Below, piece after piece: positions 23,899 through 30,891 of a DNA stretch of 32,980 nucleotides. The DNA is taken from NCBI GenBank assembly GCA_022564995.1, contig JADFKK010000055.1, positions 1 to 32,980 on the forward strand, written 5' to 3'. Under the pieces are notes generated by a model. It did not search any database, was not told where the DNA came from, and was given only the letters and a program-made list of their open reading frames with translations. The position numbers were made by a program, and so were the translations under genes. Source of the DNA: Planctomycetota bacterium. Its GTDB lineage: Bacteria; Planctomycetota; Planctomycetia; Pirellulales; JADFKK01. The stretch's first letter is position 1; every line of letters begins with the position of its first letter.

Positions 23899-24229
23899 GT
23901 TGTTGTTAGCCAGCGATTACGTTCAATTTAACGATTTGCCAAGCGTGACAGCTCTGATAGAGTATCCAAAGAGGGCCGACTGTGCCAGTTGACACGCTCC
24001 ATTTCGGCGATCTTTCCGCTCGAATCGCGCTGCGGGGGCATATCTGGTTCGATTTCGCCAGCCTGCCGAGGAACTTCACAGCACGATCACTCGCCGGGTT
24101 GGGTGCTTTTCGCCGGCAGCCATGCTACGTTATAGACAGTACGAAGGCGATGCGGGTAGCGGCAAGTGACGTCTTGTACGAACTCGCCATCGATCCAAAA
24201 CATGACGACCAGATAGGAAGGAATATAGC
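23899..24229. other. Divergent intergenic region, no confident gene
   Basis: This lies between the oxidoreductase (minus) and the DUF1080 gene (plus). A plus-strand frame of 83 codons (23982-24233) is open, but it has no ribosome site and no family resemblance. A good ribosome site AGGAAGG (24215-24221) serves the gene at 24230. Promoter boxes are not clear. Confidence 0.4.
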
Positions 24230-25033
24230 ATGAACGAGCCTTATCTTTGTCTAAAACGATTGGTGTTTTCCGCGACTGTGGTGTCGATAGCGATGGCGAT
24301 GGGGCTGGCATCTCCTGCTTTGGCGGAGACGGGCGTCGGCGCGAAACCGATCGACGGAGCGACGGTGATCTTCGACGGCACGCGAAAAATGCTCGATGAG
24401 AAGTGGACCTATTGGAAGGGCCCGCGGTTTAGTTCAGCGCTGCCGATCAAGTGGAAAATTGTGGACGACCCGGTCGACAAGGGCACGGTGGTGATGACCG
24501 ACGACCCGGCGGCGGCGGGTGGAAAATACGGCACGGCCGACGTGGTGACGAAGAAGAAGTATCGGGACTTCCGGCTGCACATCGAGTTTTTGGTGGTCAA
24601 ACGGGACGGCAACAGCGGCGTCTATCTGCAGAATCGCTACGAGATTCAGGTGCTGGATGGCGACAAGACCAAGCACGGGATGGGTGCGGTGATCAACGAG
24701 ACCCCGGCGCCATATCACGCCTATAAGGGAATCGGCAAGTGGAACGCCTTTGACATCACGTTCCGCGCCGCCCGATTCGCCGACGGCAAACGCTCGGAAA
24801 AAGCGCTGCTGTCGATGTTCTTCAACGGCATCAAGGTTCACTCGAACCAGACCATCAATCAGGTCTGGGGCGGCAAGAACTCGGGCATCGACGGCGGTAA
24901 CAACGGCGGCAAAGGAATTACCGACAGGCCCGGCGGGCTCAAGCTGCAATGCGAAGGCCACGAAGTGTTGTACCGCAACATCTGGATCAAAGAACTCGAT
25001 TTGACCAAAGCCGACACGGATTTCAAAAAGTAG
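24230..25033 (+). CDS. DUF1080 (3-keto-disaccharide hydrolase-like) secreted protein
   Basis: A 267-residue exported protein. The signal peptide covers about residues 8-32 (LVFSATVVSIAMAMGLASPA). The DUF1080 pattern is clear: ATVIFDGTRKMLDEKWTYW, YRDFRLHIEFLVVKRDGNSG, VYLQNRYEIQVLDGDKTKHG, and a closing HEVLYRNIWIKELDL. The family has a concanavalin-like jelly roll; some members cleave 3-keto-glucosides, which would fit with the oxidoreductase encoded divergently next door (oxidation and cleavage of sugars), but that link is inference. Start supported by AGGAAGG nine bases upstream. Confidence 0.9.
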   Translation: MNEPYLCLKRLVFSATVVSIAMAMGLASPALAETGVGAKPIDGATVIFDGTRKMLDEKWTYWKGPRFSSALPIKWKIVDDPVDKGTVVMTDDPAAAGGKYGTADVVTKKKYRDFRLHIEFLVVKRDGNSGVYLQNRYEIQVLDGDKTKHGMGAVINETPAPYHAYKGIGKWNAFDITFRAARFADGKRSEKALLSMFFNGIKVHSNQTINQVWGGKNSGIDGGNNGGKGITDRPGGLKLQCEGHEVLYRNIWIKELDLTKADTDFKK

Positions 25034-25063
25034 GATAGTCGTTGATCGCTCCGCGATCGAAAC

Positions 25064-25151
25064 GTCGTTGTTCGCGGAGCGACTTAAAAGCGTATCGTTC
25101 GCGATGCAAACAACTACAAACAAACATTTCGTTCGCGGAGCGAACAACGAC
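25064..25151. repeat. Inverted repeat with TTCGCGGAGCGAA-type cores
   Basis: GTCGTTGTTCGC (25064-25075) is exactly complementary to GCGAACAACGAC (25140-25151). Within and around them are several short TTCGCGGAGCGA palindromes. It occupies most of the gap between the DUF1080 gene and the next ORF and resembles a REP-like cluster. Confidence 0.6.
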
Positions 25152-25166
25152 TTTAAGGAACGCCAG

Positions 25167-25427
25167 ATGACCGATACGCCGCCGGAAGCATTCGACAAGG
25201 CCGAACTGAAGCGGGCGATGAAAGCCTTTAAGAAACGCCTCAAGTTGACTCGGGCCGACGACGAATCTCGCCTCGGTTACGGACCGATGTCGGGCGGCGG
25301 CGAGTCGAGCATCGTGGCCATCACGCCGCCCAACCAGTATCCGCCGGCCGTCTGGGAGGAATTAGCCCGGCAAGGCAGGCTGAAACATGCGGGTGAAGGA
25401 ACTTACGAGCGGGTGATCGTGCAGTGA
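25167..25427 (+). CDS. Small conserved hypothetical protein
   Basis: An 86-residue soluble protein. A Lys/Arg-rich helix (FDKAELKRAMKAFKKRLKLT) is followed by ESRLGYGPMSGGGESSIVAI, TPPNQYPPAVWEELARQGRL and HAGEGTYERV. The pattern is one I associate with short planctomycete proteins of unknown function; the basic N-terminal half could contact nucleic acid. The ATG at 25167 follows AAGGAACGCCAG; an upstream ATG at 25068 lies in the repeat and is rejected. It sits alone between two exported-protein genes. Confidence 0.6.
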   Translation: MTDTPPEAFDKAELKRAMKAFKKRLKLTRADDESRLGYGPMSGGGESSIVAITPPNQYPPAVWEELARQGRLKHAGEGTYERVIVQ

Positions 25428-25512
25428 GTCCCCTGCGTCGGGGAAAACTGTCGCATCAAACACGCCTTGTGTTGGCGATCAACGAAACATGTTCATCAAG
25501 GAACGAAACGTC

Positions 25513-26454
25513 ATGAAGCTATGCACGCCGATTGCCATCTTTCTAGTATGTCTATTCGCTGGCGCGAGCGCTCAAGCCGAGAGGCTCGTTCTGGTCGGCG
25601 CCTCTTACGGCAAGAACATTCTGGCCATCACCGACGCCAAGGGCAACGTGCTGTGGTCGCACAAGACCGGCGGGCCGAAGCGGGGACACACGGGCCATCA
25701 CGACGTGCATTTGCTGGCCAATGGCAACATCCTCTACCACGACAGTTGGACCAAGCTCACCGAGATGACCTTGGACAAGAAGGTGGTCTGGACCTACGAC
25801 TCCGCCACCATGAACGGAAACCGCGGCAAGCGGGTCGATGTCCACGCCTTCGCCAGATTGCCCAACGGAAACACGATGATCACCGAGAGCGGCGTGGGAC
25901 GCATCATCGAGGTCGACGCCCAAGGCAAGATCGTTCATCAATTTCCGCTGAAGGAAGGCGGCACGCGCAGCACCCGGCTGGTGCGCATTACGCCGCAGGG
26001 CACGTACCTTGTCTGCTCGGAGCAACCCGGGGTCGTTACCGAATACAATCGCCAGGGCAAGGTCGTCTGGGATTACCCGATCAACACGCGCGTGTTCGGC
26101 GCCATCCGTCTGAAAAACGGCAACACGCTGATTTGTTCGGGCGGCGGCAAAAGCGTGGTCGAGGTGACGCCCGAGAAGAAGATCGTCTGGGAAATCAAGG
26201 CCAAGGTGCCCGACGGCAACATCGCCTTGGCTTGGATGACCTGCCTGCAGGAACTGGACAACGGTAACTTCGCCGTTGGCAACTGCCACGCGGGGCCCAA
26301 CCAGCCACAAATTTTCGAGATTACCCGCGACAAAAAGGTCGTCTGGAAGTTCGACGAATTCGCCCTCGTGGGCAACGGGCTGGCCTGCTGGCAGATTCTC
26401 GATGACAAGCAATCGGCGCTGGTGCGCAAAAAGCTTGGGTCGCTTGAGAAGTAA
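25513..26454 (+). CDS. Secreted PQQ-like beta-propeller protein
   Basis: A 313-residue exported protein. ATG 25513 is preceded by AAGGAACGAAACGTC; the leader is LCTPIAIFLVCLFAGASAQA. The mature part consists of repeated blades of about 45 residues with the pattern ...D.KG.VVW.Y...: AITDAKGNVLWSHKTGG, MTLDKKVVWTYDS, EVDAQGKIVHQFPL, YNRQGKVVWDYPIN, VTPEKKIVWEIKAK and ITRDKKVVWKFDEF, interleaved with LPNGNTMITES-type strands. This is a six- or seven-bladed propeller of the PQQ-like/arylsulfotransferase-like group. No cofactor ligand can be assigned. Unlike the propeller fragment near 5100 it appears complete. Confidence 0.8.
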   Translation: MKLCTPIAIFLVCLFAGASAQAERLVLVGASYGKNILAITDAKGNVLWSHKTGGPKRGHTGHHDVHLLANGNILYHDSWTKLTEMTLDKKVVWTYDSATMNGNRGKRVDVHAFARLPNGNTMITESGVGRIIEVDAQGKIVHQFPLKEGGTRSTRLVRITPQGTYLVCSEQPGVVTEYNRQGKVVWDYPINTRVFGAIRLKNGNTLICSGGGKSVVEVTPEKKIVWEIKAKVPDGNIALAWMTCLQELDNGNFAVGNCHAGPNQPQIFEITRDKKVVWKFDEFALVGNGLACWQILDDKQSALVRKKLGSLEK

Positions 26455-26575
26455 AGCCGCGGTGCTGCGGATTCTAGGGGTAGCGGTGCCGCGATCAGCA
26501 GGCTGATTTCGATCAAGCGTTTAACGGCCTGTTACGGTCGAGCGACGGGCGCATTGCGTGTTTGATTCGCGGCCA

Positions 26576-29032
26576 TCAAGGGCGGATCGTGCGCCCGGGC
26601 TGGACGGTCTCTACGTGTTGGCTGTCTTCATCCAGAACGACGTGGCGGTCGGCAGCAAGATTGGTAAAGATTTGCACCTTGCCGGATGGCCAGCGAATCT
26701 CCAGTCGATCGATTTTCTCTGCGTCGCCCAGCCCGAAGTGGACGATGGCCGGTGCCTGAGATCGAAAGCTGTTGACGGGCAGCAGATCGCGAAAGAGTCT
26801 CTGTTGGCCGATGGTGGCGATGAGCCGGGCACCGATACCCAGACGATTGCTCTGGTGACCGCGTAGCGAGACGCGCAGATAGTGACGCGGCTTGAAGCGG
26901 TTTTCATACAGCATCAGCGGCCCGCCGCCTACCTGGCGAACGACCAAATCGAGCCGGCCGTCGTGGTTCAGGTCGGCGGCCACCACACATCGTGAGTCGC
27001 CGTTGGTGTCGGCACCGGTGAGGTGGCTAATTTCCAGAAAATCTTTCCCGCGGACATTCAAAAACGTGCGATTACGCTCGTAGAAACTCAGGTTGTGTCG
27101 GCCGGCAATCGACCAGGGATTCTCCGACCAGAATTCGCCCGTGCTCTTGTCAATTTCTCCCGGCGCGCAGAGGGTTGCGCCGCGATCGAAAGGCTGTGAC
27201 ACGACAGCCTGCCAAAGGCACGGTCAGCCGTCGGGCTTGTCCTTGGCTCGACTCATAAACCCGCACGTCGCATAGAGATCGAGCCAGCCATCGTTATTCA
27301 GGTCGGCCAACACGGCTCCCCACGACCAGCCGACACGGTCGACCTGCCGGGGCGCCGCGACCCGCTCGAACTTCAGTTCCCCGAGGTTGCGATACAACTG
27401 GCTGCCCGCAACAAGGCTACGCAGCCGCTTCATGACGCTCGGCTGATAAGCGTCGGACCGCAGATTGCGCATGATGCGTTGGCCCGACTTGGAGTACATG
27501 TTGGCGACGAACAGATCGACGTGGCCATCGTTGTCGACGTCGCCGGCAGTCAGTCCCATCGAACCAAAATCGCTCTGCCCCTCGACGAGCGGCTGGGACT
27601 TGAACGTGTTGTCGGGCTGGTTGACCAGCAGCACTCCGTTGCCAAACTCGTGGATGACGTACAGATCGGGCCGACCGTCGCTATTGGCGTCGAGCCACAC
27701 CGAAGTAAACGTCGAACGCTTGCCGCCGCCGGCGCCGGTGGCGGCGGTAACGTCCTCAAACTGCCAGTCGCCGACGTTTCGCAAAAGCTGATTTTGCGCG
27801 TCGCTGGCGTCCCCGTCCAACCACGATCCCTGATCGAACCGTTGCTTGGTTCCCCGGCTGACATACAGATCCATGCGCCCGTCGCGGTCATAGTCGGCCA
27901 CGGCGATAGATGACGGAAACAGAGCCACGCGACCGAAATTGCTCTGTGACGTCACGTCACGAAATCCGGTGCCTTGCTGGTTGGCAAGAATATTTCCTTC
28001 GCCAACGATCAGATCCTCCCATCCGTCGCCGTCAAGGTCAACAAACACGACCGGCGTGGCTCCTCGAACCAAGGCTAGACCTTGCTCCCGAGTAACGTCC
28101 GTAAACTGGCCCGTCGGAGATCCCTGGTAGAGCGTGAGGCGATATCCTTGGTCCAAATCGTTTATCAACAGATCGAGACAGCCGTCCCGGTTGTAATCGC
28201 ACACATAAATCCCGCCGCTGTGAACCGCTTTTTGCTCGCCTCGCCAATTGTCGTGCAGCAGCGTTGTGTCGATCCCGCGGCGGGCGGCGACCTCCTCCAT
28301 TAAATAGCGAGGCGCATGACCGTCGAGCACTTGCTCGATCGTGCAGGCCTGCAACCAACCTCCCGCCGCAAGCCGCTCGCGGGTAGGTTGCGCCATGGTC
28401 AATCGCATGCGAATCACGGTCTCGCTCGGACCGCCCCAGAGGGCTTGGCCTCGGATGTGCAACTCACACTGAACCTGCCACGGTCCGTCGAATCGTTCGC
28501 GCTGGGCGGGGGCAGCCCCGAGCACGGCGAATTTCACGATCGGTTCTTTGGCAAAGCGATCGCGATATTCTCCTAACCAATTCGCCAAGGCGTATCCGCT
28601 GATCGTCGTCGCACGCCCACGCTCGAGGGTCGCTCGGGCGATCTCAACCGACTCGTCCCGATATGTCAGTTGAGCCGACGGGTCAGGCTTCCGGGCCCGA
28701 AAATCTCCGGCCAGCGCCGCGCGAAAAGCGCTCTGATCGCGATCGCGAATCGCACGGCTCAACTTGGCCAGGCCGTGCTTCTTTAGCAGCAGCACGTGGT
28801 GTTCTACGTCCCAGAGATATTTGCGCTCGGCCGCGTCGAGCACACTCTCATCCACGATAGACCGCTGAGCCTGCTCGAGCTTCTCGGCGTCGGTCGCGGG
28901 CCGATCATCGCGCAGCAGGACCGCCAACGTGACGGCCAGGGCTGCTCCCGCCGCGAACACCACGCCGATGGCGACCCATCTTCGCGGGCGATTCGCAGCC
29001 ACGGCGGCGTCATCTTGTCGGTTTTTGTCCAT
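26576..29032 (-). CDS. FG-GAP/ASPIC-UnbV (CRTAC-like) membrane-anchored protein with in-frame TGA, candidate selenoprotein
   Basis: The first ORF runs from 29032 to a TGA at 27226-27224. The same frame then continues without break to 26576, giving 818 residues if codon 603 is read through. Residues 18-41 are a signal-anchor helix. Residues about 50-250 are unrecognised. FG-GAP-type calcium loops follow, among them DYNRDGCLD, DLDGDGWED, DYDRDGRMD, DVDNDGHVD and DLNNDGWLD before the TGA and DLNHDGRLD after it. The C-terminal ASPIC/UnbV domain (RLGIGARLIATIGQQRLFRD, VHFGLGDAEKIDRLEIRWPS) lies wholly after the TGA. At the TGA the text reads DKPDG-stop-PCLWQAVVSQ. No ATG or ribosome site restarts the second part; its first candidate is a GTG. 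Readthrough as selenocysteine, or a recent nonsense mutation, are the alternatives. Confidence 0.75.
27191..27210 (-). promoter_or_regulatory. Candidate bacterial SECIS hairpin
   Basis: On the minus strand AGGCTGT (27210-27204), loop CGTGTC (27203-27198) and ACAGCCT (27197-27191) form a perfect 7-bp stem with a 6-nt loop. The loop begins 21 nt after the TGA. G is the second loop base. Bacterial SECIS elements are described as hairpins shortly downstream of the UGA with a G among the first two loop bases; the geometry fits, but GC-rich DNA makes chance hairpins common. Confidence 0.4.
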
Positions 29033-29389
29033 CGAAACGATTTTCCATGAGCCTCAAAGAGCTTCCGTCGAACGATAGGCCGACCATGCAGTTCAGCCCC
29101 GTTCCACCGTATCATACGCGATTCTGCGGCCCGAATGACGGATCCTGCATCGAAATGATGCGGCTTTCACCGGTGAACTGCTGCAGAAGACCCCCCCATG
29201 GCATGTTTTTCCCGGAATATCTCACTTTTTCGTTGCAATCGGAACCGCGGCATGTTGAAATGAACGAGTTGAAAGCGGTTTCGCGTGTGTCGGCCGCTTA
29301 CGGTCCCGCTCCAGGTGAGCGGGCCAGCACGCTTGATTTTATTGTGAATTCACTTTAGTCACGAGCAGTTTTCGTGGGGAGGTAGTCTT
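29033..29389. other. Divergent intergenic region upstream of the PEP-CTERM gene
   Basis: No credible gene. A short plus-strand frame (29047-29358) has no family resemblance. A perfect 10-bp palindrome GTGAATTCAC (29344-29353) lies 37 bases before the PEP-CTERM start and could be an operator. A strong ribosome site GGGGAGG (29375-29381) follows it. No convincing -35/-10 pair or sigma54 box was found. Confidence 0.45.
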
Positions 29390-30307
29390 ATGAATCTGAC
29401 CGGCAGGTGTACACTCTTATCTGTGGTGGCTGCGATTGTCTTGGCGCCATCATTCATCGCGGCGGCGCCGTTTCCGGTGAACCGCTGGAGTTTTGACACA
29501 GCAGCCGGCGGTGCAGCCGACGGTGCCGTGGTATCTGACTCGATCGGCGGCGCCCACGGCACGATTCGCGGAGCCGGGGCGAGTTGGTCAGGAACCGATG
29601 TTGTTCTGCCGGGCGGATCGAGCGACTCGGCCGCCTACGTCGATTTGCCCAACGGGCTGATTTCCGGCAAAACCGCGGTAACATTCGAGGGCTGGTATAC
29701 CGTCAACGGCGGCGGAAGTTGGGCTCGCGTTTTCGATTTTGGTAGCACTCAGCCCGGCGGCGGCAACGGGGAAATCACCGGACCGGGCAACACCAACGGT
29801 GGCGGTGCGGAGGGCCTGGATTACATTATTCTGTCGGCCTCTCGAGGTGGAAACTACGGTGACCAACGTATTGAGTGGCGCGATATAGATCCGGGTACGC
29901 CCGACACCGGGAATTGGAATTTTGATTCCTCAAGACCCACCGTCTTCGGCGAGCAAATCCACTTCGCGGTCAGCGTGGACAGCGACGTTGCCGCCCCAGA
30001 TTCCATCGTCAACTATTGGCGTAACGGCGAGCACATATTAGTCGACGCGGTCGCCCCCAACAAGCAGCTTTCTAACGTGAACGACGTCAACAACTGGCTG
30101 GGGCGGTCGACGTGGCTGGGCGATGCCAATCTGAACGGCTCGTACAACGAGTTCCGCATCTACGACCGCGCCTTGACAGATCAGGACGTGCAGGAATCGC
30201 TGGCCAGGGGTCCGGATATCATTCCCGAGCCCGCCTCGTTGGGCCTCGCCGCCGTGGCGTTTGGGCTCTTGCTGCCGTTTGCCCGGCGGCGTCGACGGCA
30301 ACGCTAG
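29390..30307 (+). CDS. LamG domain protein with PEP-CTERM sorting signal
   Basis: A 305-residue exported protein. ATG 29390 follows GGGGAGG. The leader is LLSVVAAIVLAPSFIAAAPF. Residues 30-270 are a LamG/concanavalin domain: VNRWSFDTAAGGAADGAVVS, VTFEGWYTVNGGGSWARVFD, and the closing YNEFRIYDRALTDQDVQESL. The C-terminus is a textbook PEP-CTERM tail: IIPEPASLGLAAVAFGLLLP followed by FARRRRRQR, that is PEP motif, hydrophobic helix and basic cluster. Exosortase would cleave it and attach the protein to the surface or matrix. A strong terminator follows, so the gene is probably monocistronic. Confidence 0.92.
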   Translation: MNLTGRCTLLSVVAAIVLAPSFIAAAPFPVNRWSFDTAAGGAADGAVVSDSIGGAHGTIRGAGASWSGTDVVLPGGSSDSAAYVDLPNGLISGKTAVTFEGWYTVNGGGSWARVFDFGSTQPGGGNGEITGPGNTNGGGAEGLDYIILSASRGGNYGDQRIEWRDIDPGTPDTGNWNFDSSRPTVFGEQIHFAVSVDSDVAAPDSIVNYWRNGEHILVDAVAPNKQLSNVNDVNNWLGRSTWLGDANLNGSYNEFRIYDRALTDQDVQESLARGPDIIPEPASLGLAAVAFGLLLPFARRRRRQR

Positions 30308-30331
30308 GAGACTCTTTTCAACACGCCTCGA

Positions 30332-30369
30332 GCCTCACCGGCGGACATTCGCCGGTGAGGCCTTTTTTT
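30332..30369 (+). terminator. Strong rho-independent terminator of the PEP-CTERM gene
   Basis: GCCTCACCGGCG (30332-30343) and CGCCGGTGAGGC (30350-30361) form a perfect 12-bp GC-rich stem with a 6-nt loop, followed by seven T residues. It begins 25 bases after the stop codon. Confidence 0.93.
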
Positions 30370-30457
30370 GTTAGCGATGTGCTAGAATTGATGAGTAGTT
30401 GGCCGCCAGATGCCGGGCGCTGAGCCGCGACCGCCTTTTTCGGAGATTCACGTCGCG

Positions 30458-30868
30458 ATGGCTGCCACGTCAGATCGCCGTGACGTGGGCCATGCTTCGC
30501 TACGGCCGCTACGCGCCGCTGCGTTGGGAATCTGTGTTGTGCTGGCGGCATCCACTAGCTGTCATGATGCCGGCGAAATCAAGTTTTCCAGGGTAACTGG
30601 ATCGGAGTTCGACTGCGAGAACAACCGGGCGGACCGTCGCCGATCGGTGCAAAAATCACCGTTCGCGCCGGGGGTCGTGACCGCGTGGCGACAATCGTCA
30701 CGGGCGACTCGTTTTCCGCACCAACACGCGCCGACCGTCCATTTCGGCCTTGGCGAGGTCGATGAGGTCGAGGCGATTGAGGTGCGTTGGGTCGACGGGA
30801 CGCTACGGCGACTGTCGGAGCCCAAGCTCAATACCTATCATTTCATTAGCCGTCAAGAACAACCCTAG
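30458..30868 (+). pseudogene. Collapsed FG-GAP/ASPIC-UnbV gene: leader joined to C-terminal domain
   Basis: From the ATG at 30458 the frame gives an N-terminal leader with a lipoprotein-like end (LGICVVLAASTSCHDAG). At about 30590 homology jumps to the ASPIC/UnbV domain, read in another frame: GNWIGVRLREQPGGPSPIGA, KITVRAGGRDRVATIVTGDS. Near 30715 a second frame change leads to QHAPTVHFGLGEVDEVEAIE and VRWVDGTLRRLSEP, ending at 30868. All FG-GAP repeats, normally 400 residues or more, are missing. This is the scar of a large internal deletion in a paralogue of the genes on either side. It lies 23 bases before the intact paralogue. Confidence 0.7.
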
Positions 30869-30891
30869 AGACATGGCGCGAGGACATTTGG

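Noticed and set aside
23982..24233. 83-codon plus-strand ORF upstream of the DUF1080 gene
   Set aside because: No ribosome site, no family resemblance, and it runs into the next start codon; probably leader DNA.
26576..27202. Downstream part of the FG-GAP gene as an independent 208-residue gene
   Set aside because: Its only start is a GTG inside the candidate SECIS hairpin with no ribosome site, and it lacks a signal peptide; it is better read as the continuation of the upstream frame.
29190..29260. Possible sigma54 promoter (TGGCATG) upstream of the PEP-CTERM gene
   Set aside because: No TTGC element at the required spacing follows it.
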